Positions 22,684-33,651 of a DNA stretch of 64,000 nucleotides are shown here, one piece after another. The position numbers and the translations under genes were made by a program. Source of the stretch: Eutreptiella sp. 'Long Island Sound 2002' (lineage: Eukaryota; Euglenozoa; Euglenophyceae; Eutreptiales; Eutreptiaceae); assembly GCA_964036045.1 (NCBI GenBank), contig OZ038381.1, positions 103,731,367-103,795,366 of the forward strand, read 5' to 3'. The notes below the pieces were generated by a model. The model was not told where the DNA came from. It did no database searches and worked only from the letters and a program-made list of their open reading frames with translations. Within the stretch, counting starts at the first letter, position 1. Each line of letters opens with the position of its first letter.

Positions 22684-23753
22684 TGATGCATATGTGGCTA
22701 TGGGCTCATATGCAGGTTCATTTTTATAGGTAAAAGTATCTCCATGGAGGCCAGGAAAACTCCAGGAGTACGCTCACACTCCAGTGCAGATGTCAGCTAG
22801 TCTGTGGTATCAAGAAATAGCTCCAGCTTGGCCTCGAAATAGCCATTTTGTCATTTTTTTAAAGTTTGCGAAGTTTCTAAAACATTTGAAGGTTCATTGG
22901 AGCTTCAAAGTAATTAGAACCGACGGCGCGGCAGCGTGCGCCAGCCGTCGCTGTCCTTTTTACGACATTTTTTTCTTGACAGAAAATGTCGGAAATGTTC
23001 GTAAAAGCTCCAGAAAAGCTGTTTTTGTATCAATTTTGATTTTTAGTGTTTTTTATAGCCTTTTCCATGAAAATGAACTATCTTGCCAATTTTCCAAAGA
23101 CGGCCTGCTGCCACGGCCGTTCCCTCCCCTATGGGGGATATTAAGTATAAGTCCATAGGTTTTCAGAAAAAATATCATATGGCGTCAGAATGCCCTAAGG
23201 CCTCTAGGCTGGCGCTTGGGGGGAGACCAATGTTTCACGTTTTAACCATGTTTTCAACATGTTCATGACATTGTTTGACTTGTTAGACCTTGGTTTGACC
23301 CAGAACTGACTTAGACATGTTGACCACAGCACAGTTCCTGTCGACGACAGTCGTTGACGACCTGAATCTCAGGTCACAGGGCATGTGGTGCCCTGATTTA
23401 CTGTGATTTTTCCTAAACATCTAACCTTAGCACATGGTTTGGTACTTAGGTACGTTTACATGTGTATTAACTTAAGTTATTGCCTTGTTTGCCCTCTCTT
23501 CCTTCTACAGGACAAAAGATTGTGTCATTGGGCAGGCAAAGCTCCTAGAACAATTTGTATTTGCGTGGTATTACGAAATCCCTTGTGCCTACTTGCTCTT
23601 TTAATGTCTCTTGAACAGTGCTCACATAGCCTCTAAGATGAGTGCTCCATATGCCTCAAAACAGACCACAAAAATGGGTTTGAAAGACCTCCAGCTCTTC
23701 CCCATGGAGCAGATTTCAGTACTCAAGATCCAAGGGCGTACCAATACGCGTCA
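22684..23753 (+). repeat. 3' LTR
   Basis: It begins TGATGCATATGTGGC and ends ACGCGTCA. It is the second copy of the 5' LTR, 16 bp shorter. Confidence 0.88.
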
Positions 23754-23757
23754 ATAC
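23754..23757 (+). repeat. Target-site duplication ATAC, right
   Basis: It repeats 20564-20567. LINE coding sequence resumes directly after it. Confidence 0.75.
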
Positions 23758-24486
23758 ACCCTGGGCAACAGACACATAGACTTACCCGCCCACAACCAGC
23801 TTGCAGAACATGTGCCGGACGGCGAGGACCCGCCGCTCCAATACCACATGCACACACACCTCCAACACCTGCCGCCGATCCCACACCCCGGGGAACCACC
23901 GACCTGGGTACCAGACGAACGGATGTATAACGACACGGCACAGGCGTACCACTACCTGCAACCCATCTGCACCATGGTGCACATTTGAGGCAGCCACGCC
24001 GACAACGCCCTTATGAATCGCCTCCAACATGAGCTGCAGACCGCGTTATACTTCTCAGCTCTTGACCCGTCCCGGCTACCGGTACACCTACAAACACGAC
24101 GTGTCCAACTTCTACTTGAACAAACGCCCCTCATGGACAGGGTGGCACGCTGGTATGACCGACGAGGTATAGACGTACCCCCGGAATACACCATATGCCC
24201 ATGCCACCTCCAACAGCCAGCAACGTGGGAACACTTCAAACAGTGCCTGCTGGCTCAGGAAGACAACCTCCTGGCCACGTGGGAACCGGAGGACACGATT
24301 GCACAACACGCCGGATGGGGACCAACCGCGCCGCCGGCAAATGAAATCCGGCGCCTCATGCGGCAACTGGAAATCAGGGAGGCAGTGCTCGGGGGGGCGA
24401 TGCCACTCCAGCTCTACAGGGTCATCGCCAACCACGCCCCAGAAATTGAAGACCACAGTACGTCACATGCAACTCACCGCCGTTAA
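23758..24486 (+). pseudogene. LINE C-terminal tail with zinc-finger-like motif
   Basis: This resumes the LINE protein after the LTR element. HTHLQHLPPIPHPGEPPTW is followed by TALYFSALDPSRLPVH and the motif TICPCHLQQPATWEHFKQC (about 24190-24250), which has the C-x-C...H...C spacing of zf-RVT-like tails found after LINE RNase H domains. The minus-strand LINE has the matching segment at 52137-51346. One stop at 23986-23988 separates the two halves, which stay in the same frame. It presumably binds nucleic acid. Confidence 0.65.
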
Positions 24487-24868
24487 GAGGGCAGATGCAC
24501 AGCTGCAGCACCGCGTCCACCTGTACACACAGGAACCACAACAGACCTTCCACGGCCACCCTGTGTATTACAACCTCCTCATCCATTACCAGCCAGCGCA
24601 ACCCAGCGACTAGCCACACACACTGAGGCACGGCAACCCCCGGGGGACTACAACCGCACCACCCGCCAGACTGCACTGCAGGAAGGCGCGCGCAGTCTCA
24701 AAAGGTAACCCGGTTGTCCCACGACCTGTACCTCTCCTCAGGATGCCCGCCAGTGAAACCCCAACGGCCGAGCGGGCCTGGAAACCGTGCAACATCTGCT
24801 AGAAAAGAGTCGGGGACGACGATGCCCCGCTCCTTGGGCATGATCTCGGCTGGGGCAGCGCGGATACG

Positions 24869-25576
24869 ATGCCCTGGTTCTGCAGCCAGTGCATCGCCTG
24901 GCTGCATGCGTGCCCACTTTGCATACGGGCGCACCCCCTCTGCACAGCCCCGCGGCCGCGAGAAACCCAAACTGACGACCTCCGGCTCATCACGCTGCGC
25001 GGTTTGATTGCCCAGAACGTCTGGGCACCCCATGACGCCAACGAAGGGGACAGCCCCGACGTTACGTGGCTGGATGTCCTCGGCGAGGAGGACCCGGCGG
25101 CACCGCCGCCCTGCCCTCCCTGGCGCGCCCCAACGTGGACGCTGCCAGACTTGGAGGGAGACCCCACGGTCTGGGTTCCAGACCACGAACATTACGGCGG
25201 CGTACCACGGGGTATACTGCCCCCTGTCGGCAATCTGCCGGACAGATGGGGCCCCATTGGCCCCATGAACCTCAAAAGCTGGCTCACCACCGTCCCCAAC
25301 CTTACCACCCGCCTCTGATTCACCATCGGCTGGCCGGTGGGGGACGCGGAATAGGCCATGGGGATCGCTCGCGGCACACGTGGCCACGAGTGGGGGGAGT
25401 TTTTCCGCCGCAGCGGGAACATGACCGAAGGGGCACCCGAAAGGCTGATTGCGGCCTATCTCACGTGGAGGGGGATACCCCTCCCCCACAGACTCGTGCC
25501 AGTGGCGCGTTGCGGCCGCCAACCATCGGTCACACTGCCGCAGCCGCGCGCATACGGCAATGCACCAGTGGCATGA
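24869..25576 (+). pseudogene. LINE conserved Cys-containing domain of unknown function
   Basis: The + strand carries CSQCIAWLHACPLC near 24880-24925. An Asp/Glu-Pro-rich link and a segment RGHEWGEFFRRSG...APERLIAAYLTWRGIPLP follow in another frame (25358-25576). The minus LINE has a counterpart at 51049-50579 (CPHCGDL, then NGAARHILLALYLQH). Conservation in order and position across the two LINEs argues it is a genuine domain, but I cannot name it. Confidence 0.4.
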
Positions 25577-28500
25577 ATGGCAGCCGGGGGTGCCCGACAC
25601 CACAGCTCCTCCACATCCACCCGGAGAGTCGCGACGATCACCACTCAGCCCCGGCCTCGCATAACGGCCGCAACCAGGGCTACAAGTGTACACGCTCTGG
25701 CACCATCGGGGACCAGCATGACACGAAGCCCAACAACCTGCACGTCCTCCACCCCATCCACCTCCACACCCCACAAGACCACCGACGCACCACGCCGAAT
25801 ACAGGCCATCGAGGCCACAAGGAGTACTGGCGATTCGACACCATCGGGGACCGGCACGCCACAAAGCCCCCGACAAGATCGTGCGGCCAAACGGGCGCCA
25901 CAACGTCGCCTACCGACACCGCAGCAGCACGCGGCCACAGCAACCCGGGAACACCAGGCATCACCTACCAGGAGGGGAAGCCTGCCCAGCCACAGGAATA
26001 CGGCAACCACAAGGTCCCGGCCCGAGCAACCCCTCGGCACCATGCGCCCACAAACGAGCCCACGCCCGGGCCCCGCCGGCGACCCGGGTCCACAACCCCT
26101 AACGCCACCAGACGCGTCCACACGCGGCCACTCGCCAGCTGCCCCGCACAGGCCAACCCGGGGCCCCACCCGCACCACAACCCACCAGTCTGACCAGCGG
26201 CAAGCCCCACACACACACCGTCAGACGGCCCTCCCACTCCAACTCCAAGACCAACCCCCAAACAGACACGTACCGCTACCCCGATCGACGCCCCCAGCGC
26301 CCGGCCCGAGCGACCCCTCGGCACCATGCGCCCCCCCGCCGATGTCCCCACCGGGAGCCCCGGTCCCCAGGCTCCAGCCGCACCCTGCACGTCAACCCCA
26401 GGGTACCATCTACCAGCCCCGGCGCAGGCCGAACCGGCGCCCCATCAACGCCAAGACCCACCAGCCGGACCGGCAGTACGGCCCATAGATGCGCCGCCTG
26501 GCAGTCCACCGGCCCCCAGCCCGGACCCGAACGCGGACCCGGCCCGCGCCACGGTCCCGACAAACGCCCTGCAGGCAAACACGCCAGGCCACGTGCTCCC
26601 AACGATGGTCCCGCATCCAGAGGGTGGGACACCGGCAGCCCGGCCCGCCGCGGCGGAGGGGAGTGGTATAATGCGCACACTGGCAGGCCACATGGGAAGC
26701 CAGCCCAGGCCGGCGCCCGTACCAGATGGCGAAACCCGTGCGGCGACGCTAACAAAAGAGGACGTAGCCGCGCAACCCGCACCGCCAGCCCAGCCACACG
26801 CGAGGAGCCCACGGTGGACACAGGTGCTGGACCATCCAGGATGCGGAGGGACGCCCGCAGCAGAAGGATGCATCGGTGCCAACGGCGAGCCTAAAAGCCT
26901 GGGGACCGCCCAGAGCGGAGATACCTGGCGGGATGACGGCCAGCTGGGTAGCCAGCACACCAGCAAGCCAGCCAATCACCCGCCAGATATGGCGGCACGT
27001 GAAAGTAGCGAGGCACCAGACACTGGCCAACCCGATACGGGACCTGGGGGACCAACGCCGGGCGCCAGGCATGCCGCCGACCCTCCCCAGCCGCCCGACC
27101 AAGAGGCGCACACAGCGGGTCACGCAGGCGCCGCTCCATCCACGGCCCCAGCAAACCGCAGCGACACGGGCACGCCAGCGAAAGTAACGTCGCGGGAGGC
27201 ACCAACCCAGGGCCCGACTCGAGCCCGCGCGGAGTTCGACATCCGGGCAACAACCCCCGACACACCCAAGCGCGCAACAGATCGGGGGCCGTCACCCGGC
27301 GGACACACCCGCGACGACGAGTCGTTCGACGCCTTCATGGCGTCCCGCAGGAACGCCCCCCCAAGCGGCCCCAGCGCCGACTGCCCCACGCAGCCACCTT
27401 GAGCCACGAGGCAACCATACAGAGCCTGCACGAGACCCTGCAAGGGAACCCCTCAGGATGTCCCGCCAGACACACCTCCATCGCAATTACGCCGCCCTGG
27501 GGGCGAGGACTGAACACACCGCCGCCACGAATGACAGGCGCGCGACTGCAAGCAGAGCAGCGGACCAGACCCCTGAAGAACCGCCCCGGCACAGCACCCA
27601 AGGGAGCGGAACGCGTGTGGAGACGGGCACCAACACCGCTAGCGACCTGCCGAACAGCCACCGCAGGCCAACCCAGCCTGGGGGCGGGGGCATCTGGACT
27701 ACGCGCGGTTGGAAGGCAACGCATGCAGCCCCAACACCCTCGCGGAACAGGCAGCAGACCAAGACCGTGACCTGTGGATCACCAGGATCACGGTAGGGGA
27801 GCGACTCGCCCTGAGAGTCAGCATCAGATGGCTGCTTCAGCAGCTACGCCACCTCGAGGATGGAACCCGCAGCATGGCGGAAGTTGCCTTGGGCCATCAA
27901 GCAGCACCGCACACACACCCCACAACCATGGACCATTCCAGCCAGTGGCACTACCTGGCCACCCGGCTCATGGCGCATATGGGGACCTATAGGCCGGACG
28001 AAATGAACGGGCTACACTGGCGGTGGCACCAACGCGCGGCCCTCCGCGTCCGTGCAGCCATGCAAAAACACAACGTCTGGACCATCTCTGGGTCCCCAGG
28101 CTCCCAGGGACAAGCCCCATGACACCAGCGACCACGGTCGCAACAGGTCCCGGAGCAACCAAAGCAAATGGCACGCAATGCCTCCCCAAGACGCCACCAG
28201 GGGCCACCAAGCGGTGTGGGCTCCCCCTCCTGCACAGACAGAAGCCCCCTCCAACCATTCGCACCGCGGTGGGACCGAGGCAGCCCTGATGCCCCGGGGA
28301 TGAAGGGCCGGACGCCCGCCTCGCGAACGCCCGACCAGCACCAGGAAGCGAGGAACCCTGACCGATCCCGGCGCCGCAGCCGCACGCCACACCCTGCGGC
28401 GCGGCGAGTCGTCTTCCACGAGGGTGCGGACAGAGGCTGTGGAGGCCCCAAGGACCCGCCGGCCCGACAGGCATCACCTACCGCCGATCCCCGGCGCTAG
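25577..28500 (+). pseudogene. LINE Pro/Ala/Thr-rich linker region
   Basis: Overlapping long frames (25577-26488, 26326-27402 and others on both strands) are almost entirely Pro, Ala, Gly, Arg and Thr, as expected from G+C-rich low-complexity DNA. They show no motif. The minus LINE has an analogous Pro/His-rich section (50387-49210) in the same relative place, so this is probably a disordered linker before the protease-like domain. The 27709-28122 frame (137 codons) is the most protein-like piece. Confidence 0.35.
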
Positions 28501-29149
28501 TCCGAGAGGCCCCGCACGGAGTGGACGCACATCCCCACCATTCCCTGGCCGGCCGAGCGAGCGCGGCAGGCAGCGCTCCACACGTGCCCCCACCAGGCAA
28601 CCAACGGTGCATCCAGCTCGTCTGTGGGCTGCCTCCCAGCGTCACGGGCCGGTCTGCCGCCAGGGGGACGGAACTCCGCGGGCGCGCGGCCAAGGAGACC
28701 CGCAGCAGGCCAGCAACCCGGACAGGGGGTCGGAGCACGAACCCCTCAGAGCCCCCCCCCGCACGCTGGGCATGACAGCACCAGCACCGGACACGGGCAC
28801 CGGCCGCCCGGGCAACAGGGCCAAGGCGCCACGGGGCTCCTCACCCTGGCTGTGATGCCGCCAAGCCACAGGGACGCGGAGGACCTACCACAAAAGCGGG
28901 GGCACGACGCAGGCGACCCGGGAGCGGACAAAGAAATGACAGAGGCCTCCGACCCTCAGGAGTCCGATGACCACCCGCCCACCAAAGCGTCCCGTCTGAT
29001 GTCCCCGCAACAAGAGCCCTCCACAGGGTGCGTACCTGAGAAACACCCTGACACCACCTCGGGGGATCCCTCCCCGGCTGGCACCACCCTGGACCAGGAC
29101 CGGGAGGCCATGCCCCCCCCGGCCCCCAGAACCACCACAATGGAGGGAC

Positions 29150-30201
29150 ATGGACCCCCTTGACAGGGAGGACTTGAAGGCAATCTACGACATCCGACCC
29201 AACACACCCCCGTGCGAGCTGGTGGCTGCCCTCCGGAGAGACCTCCAGGACATCAACCCAAACAGGCTCTTCGCCTGGTTCCCCTGCCGCACGCCGCAGC
29301 CAGCAACATCTCTGTGCGGCAGCTCCAGGCACTCGTCACCCCCAGGAATGCACATCACGGACCACCTCGTCGACGCGTGGATCTGGTGTTTCAACTTCAA
29401 CCAGCCGAACCAGGAACGCGTGTGGGTCCCGCACCTGGGCTGGGCGCACACGCTCATTGCGCCGCCAACGGAGCCCAGGCCCGCGCCAAGCACCGGAGGC
29501 CGGCAACGGGCCGCCCCACAACTGAGGGCTAACCCCCACAATATTCCGCCGTTCAATGGCCTGGCGGACTGGGAAAGCAGGACAGACCCGACAGGGGGCG
29601 CAACCGCAGGGACATGGTGGAGTGATACCCACCAGGGGCAGAGACGGCACGCGGGGGACCCCTGCGACACGAAGATGACCCCAGCACCATCTCCATGATC
29701 GTGTTGGAAAGCGGCCACTACTACCAGATGCGGATCACCCCGCACCCACATGAGTGCCACTGGAACCTGGAAGCTGTCGACTCCATGCTCCCAGCGAGCG
29801 CAGCCCAGCCGGACGGCCCCACCCCCCTGCCCCAAAACCAGCCCCCGGACCCCCTGACGGGCGTCGTGTTGGGTGAAGCCGGCAGCTGACACCCGGGGCA
29901 TGCCCTCTACTGCCTCTGGCGGTTGGCTCAGCGCCGCTTGTTGCACACCAAGGACTGGTCGGGGATGTGGAGGCTCCACCTGGACGGCCGACAGCAACTG
30001 GAGGCCATCTCCAGACGCGAGCGAATGACGGGGAGCCCCGCTACAGGAAACCTGTGCCCCGTCTTTGCTATCCACCAGACACCATTGGGATCGCCGCGTC
30101 CCACCCAAAACGGCACACGCATGACCTGCCTGCTGCAGCAGGCCACCGGCAGTGGAAGGGCACAACACTGTCGGCTATCCGCATCTCCCCCCCCCCCCTA
30201 A
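29150..30201 (+). pseudogene. LINE-encoded Ulp1/SENP-like (C48) cysteine protease domain
   Basis: Frame 29150-29698 carries PNRLFAWFPCRTPQPATS, then ITDHLVDAWIWCFNFNQPNQ and RVWVPHLGWAHTLIAPPT. Frame 29695-29889 has ESGHYYQMRITPHPHECHWN and the adjoining LEAVDSM. Frame 29923-30201 has ATGNLCPVFAIHQ. The His-Trp...Asp-Ser pair and the later Cys give the order expected for the Ulp1 catalytic triad (His near 29755, Asp near 29780, Cys near 30054). The minus LINE has matching segments at 49203-48370. Family members cleave ubiquitin-like tags or precursor proteins; the role in this element is unknown. A frameshift near 29695 and a stop at about 29887 show decay. Confidence 0.5.
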
Positions 30202-30709
30202 GTCGCGGCGACCGGCCAGAGGACCCTCCAAGAACCGGCAGGGCACTGCGGCCGATATGAGACGACACACCGCCGCGCACACGAGGCACGGGCTCCATTG
30301 GGACAACCCGCTGATGGGAAGACAACGCGGCACCATTCGGACCGCCTCATGCCACCCGAGGCCCCGAAGATGGTCGTCAAACCAGCAGCTGAGACACCAA
30401 CCATAACCCGCGACGACCCCGGGCAGGCCAACCATGCCCGGGAAGGCCCCCCGCAAAACCTGACGCCGCACGGCCGCGCAGCGCCCCCCGCCGAAGCCTG
30501 TCCATCGGGCGCACTGGCGAGAGTTACACTGGGCTACTGGACTTCTGCCGCGGCCGCCCGTGAATGCGGGTCAGCCTTTACAGCCCTGCAACCCGTGCTA
30601 TGGAGCAAGGACACTACCCTATGACCTCACCGAGCCCATTCCTCTCACGTATCTTGGAATGGGGCCACCCTCTCCACGCCCCGCAAATTTGTCAGCCTCA
30701 AGGAATGGG

Positions 30710-31565
30710 AAGGGGACCCCAACACAGACCTATCTTCCTGCCTGACCTCCCTTTCCTACAAGTCAGACACGAGGTGGACCAAGTGGTGCAGCCCAACACA
30801 CGAGACCCACGGGCCCGCCGGCTCCCGCCCGCGAACACCGGAATGTTACGTTGGGCCCAGCCCGCCACGCCATGCGGGATTCCCCGACGTCAGAGCACAT
30901 AATCCTCGAGAATGATACTTCCAAGGGCAGGGGGTCAAGGGACGAATGTGCCACCAGAGCCGACAAGCATGACCTCCGCGAAAGTTATACACAAAGGGAC
31001 CAGGTCACAGGGCGCCCATGGCGGCACCACTTGGGCGCCCTCAGCGCACGTAACCTGCGACACTGTTGCGAGGGACAAGCACCCCGCAGCCCCAAAGGCT
31101 ATCAGCGTCAAGGAGCGGAACGGGGGCCCCGACACTGACCTATCCTTCCGCCTGACCTCCCTTTCCCACAAGCCAGACACGAGATGGGCCAGGGGATGCA
31201 GCCCACCACACGGGACCCATGAGCCCACCGGCTCCCGCCAGCGAACACGGGAGTATTACGCCGAGCCAAGCCCGCCGCGCCATACGGGGTTCCTTGATAC
31301 CACAGCACATCAGCCTTGAGAATGTTACCTCCCAGGGCGGGGGTTCAGGGACGAATGTACCGCCGGCACACATGACCTCCGAGGAAATCATACACCAGGG
31401 CACCAGGTCACAGGGCGCCCATAGCAGCACACTTGCGGTCCCGACGTCAGGGGACACAATCTGCGAGCATGTTATATCCAAGGGCAGGGGGTTGAGGGAC
31501 GAATGTGACAACAGCATCAATGCGCGTGGCCTCCGAGAAAGCTGAACACCAGGGCACCAGATCAA
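30710..31565. repeat. LINE 3'-region tandem repeat, about 410 bp
   Basis: Phrases such as CTTCCNGCCTGACCTCCCTTTCC (30735 and 31145) and GAGAATGNTACNTCC (30909 and 31318) recur about 410 bp apart. A shorter third partial copy starts near 31455 (AGCATGTTATATCC). The copies have diverged. This is probably 3' untranslated LINE sequence. Confidence 0.7.
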
Positions 31566-32119
31566 AGAACTCTTGTGGCGGCGACGACAGCGGGGGGGCG
31601 AGAGAACAGCCACGCCACGCTAAGGGCGGCGTGCCACCAAGCAAAAGAGGCCTGACCTCCGGCAACCGCCCTGAGACACCGACGCGCACACCACCGGAGC
31701 CGCGAAGCGCGGCACGGCACCGAACACAGCGAGCCCCGCACCCCGCAAACCAAGCCAAGGCGACTGGCCAGCGGATGCGAGCGCAAACACAGCACCACCA
31801 CACAGGCACAGCACCCCGGGGCTCCCATAGGGAACACGGGGATGCACCGAAGAGGATGGCAAACCGAGGGGCTTTGCCACCGACAGGGATGTACATACGA
31901 TCGGCACAAGGGAGACCGAAAGGAAAGCCGAAGGGCACCGCCACGTACAGGATGACGGGTTGTGCATGTAACGCTGGCTCCAGGGCGGGGCAGGGCATGT
32001 CGTACCAATTTTCAAAATGTTTCTCAGCAGGGGTCACGGAGGGGTCAAGACCAGATGAGGGGCAGTAAGACACAACCTGCGCGGCCGGCGAAACAGAGGA
32101 GGAACCCAGACAAATTGAC

Positions 32120-32605
32120 CGCACCGGCCACACCGTGATGCGCAACGCCCGCCGACCACCACACCCAGGTGCACAACAGATCACCGCAACACTACCAATA
32201 CGCAACCGACCAACCACCATTACCACACTACACTACACCGCAAATGGACGAACCAAGACGCAACTGACCAGCCCCAGCACGAACGAACCGCCTACACAAA
32301 CCACATCCGGCAGCAGAGTGACGGAACCCACGCTAAACAAGCCGGCCAACGAGCGGCCTAGACCACCGCTCACCAACCACACCGCAGCTGCAGCCGAGAC
32401 CTCCCCATAAACAGACGACACGCGAGTCGGCCAACACTAAACCAGCCAGGCGGGCATGGGTCGAAACGGGAGCAGCGTCAAACGGGTTGGCCACATCATG
32501 ATGCACCACGGCTGCCGACCACCATACCCACTGACACGACCGAACACCGCAACTCTGCTATTACGCAACCAACCAACTAACATTGACAAACTGCACCGAG
32601 CCCCC
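32120..32605. repeat. Diverged direct repeat of about 120 bp, spaced about 361 bp
   Basis: 32120-32240 and 32485-32605 share TGATGC, GCCGACCACCA, CCGCAAC and TACGCAACC in the same order. The strand bias is the same A/C-rich one as in the LINE, so this is likely the end of the LINE 3' region. Confidence 0.55.
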
Positions 32606-32650
32606 GGGCCCCCGGTGAGCGCAAGGTCAATCGAGGCCTGTAGGACGTGG

Positions 32651-33289
32651 TTCTTCAAGTTGTCTCAGGCCTACTGAAAACCAACCCAGGTTGGGGCGCC
32701 TGCAGGACAGGCCCTTTGGCCTGGTTCCGGGCCCCCTGGGCCAAGGATCCAGAGGTTGATGAGGATGTGCGATGGGACCCTCCCCGACGTATCATCCGCC
32801 CGAAGGAGAGGAATTTGAGACTTCGGTCGAACATGAGTTGCCTCTCTGGGCAGAGTCCGCAGTAGCCTACTGCTCGCGGAGACCGTGCTCTTCCCCCATT
32901 CGAAGGAGCCGCTTTGTGGGGGCATGCTAAGTAGGGCCGTTCGTGGGTGAGCAAAAGCCCCTTGGTAAGACCCCCCCATCATTATAGACTTGACCGGAAC
33001 TGACGGGACCCTGTTTCAACCGTATTTGAATGGTTTGAACCACCGAAAAAATTCAAATGGGTTCAAATGGGAAATTAATTCAAACGTCAAGCGCCGCCGC
33101 TGCCGCGTGCGCCGCCAGGAACCTGTCGCATTCTGTCGCAAATTTTGCACTTTTTGCAAGTTTTGCAATCTTTTAGACGACCGCAGACGATTCCCACGGA
33201 GTATTTACATGCAATCAGGACCGCTTTAGCACCAGTTTTGCAGGGATTCTCATTTTCTTGGTTTCCACGTTCCTCTTCACCATTTCACG
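32651..33289. other. Spacer with no recognisable gene
   Basis: The A/C bias of the LINE ends here. From about 33050 the first GTTCAAATGGG/AATTCAAACG words appear that mark the next gene region. There is no clear promoter element. Confidence 0.4.
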
Positions 33290-33606
33290 TTGGCAACTTT
33301 CCTTGTTGCAAATGCAGCGCCTTTTGGCATGTCCCAAACGCTAAGGGACGCGTTAGAACCGGTCTACGGGCGCCGCCCAAACCGGAACGCGATTGTGGAG
33401 GCCGATTTGGTGGCATTTTTCAAACACGCGTATGTCCGTGCCTTGTTACGCCGGGTGTCAACGAAAGTCGGTGTTTCCCTTCGGATGAAGAGGAGCATCA
33501 AACAAAAAATGGAGGAGGTGTTGACCCCAACGGAGGCTGTTCGATTGATTTTGAAATTGCAAATGCCCCATTCGAGGTGTGCGTTTGAATGCGTGTTTGA
33601 ATCGAT
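33290..33606 (+). CDS. Exon of transposase-like gene A (5' part)
   Basis: The frame reads protein-like from LATFLVANAAPFGMSQTLRD through VYGRRPNRNAIVEADLVAFF to KLQMPHSRCAFECVFES. It ends at a good donor, GAT|GTAAGT (33607). It is helical and Arg/Lys-rich in the middle. The family is not recognised. The first exon boundary is uncertain; an upstream ATG-less extension in another frame is possible. Confidence 0.45.
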
Positions 33607-33651
33607 GTAAGTGCTTCAAACGTGTACTTTGAACTTGTTTGAAAACTTCAG
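33607..33651 (+). other. Short intron, TTCAA-rich
   Basis: It is bounded by GTAAGT and TTCAG, with internal CTTCAAACG, TTTGAACTTG and TTTGAAAACTTC. It is 45 bp long, short for a nuclear intron, so a longer alternative is possible. Confidence 0.45.

Larger units (their letters stand above)
20568..23753 (+). mobile_element. Non-autonomous LTR retrotransposon (3186 bp)
   Basis: Two long direct repeats (1086 and 1070 bp) beginning TGATRCATWTGTGGC and ending CGTCA enclose a 1030-bp interior. A purine tract AAGGAGGGGGG abuts the 3' LTR, and ATAC target duplications flank the element. The interior encodes one protein of about 258 residues but no protease, integrase or reverse transcriptase, so it depends on another element. 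It sits inside the LINE RNase H region; excision with one ATAC restores the LINE frame (ESHGY joined to TLGNRHID). The LTRs differ at roughly a tenth of positions, so the insertion is old. Orientation is taken from the purine tract. Confidence 0.88.
810..32650 (+). mobile_element. Decayed LINE (non-LTR retrotransposon), interrupted by two insertions
   Basis: Recognisable parts occur in the order ORF1-like, endonuclease, reverse transcriptase, RNase H, zinc-finger tail, Cys-containing domain, Pro-rich region and Ulp1-like protease. The minus-strand element at 45489-56269 has the same order from its endonuclease onward, which supports treating all of this as one element. It is interrupted at 7500-16660 (TIR-bounded satellite insert) and 20568-23753 (LTR element). 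Many in-frame stops and frameshifts show it is dead. The sense strand is markedly A/C-rich. Both outer limits are estimates from composition. I did not find a 3' tail like the (GTAG)n of the minus copy, so it is probably a different subfamily. Confidence 0.7.

Noticed and set aside
24698-25903. 401-codon minus-strand frame opposite the + LINE
   Set aside because: It lies antisense to sequence that aligns with the minus LINE in the + orientation. It is an open shadow caused by high G+C.
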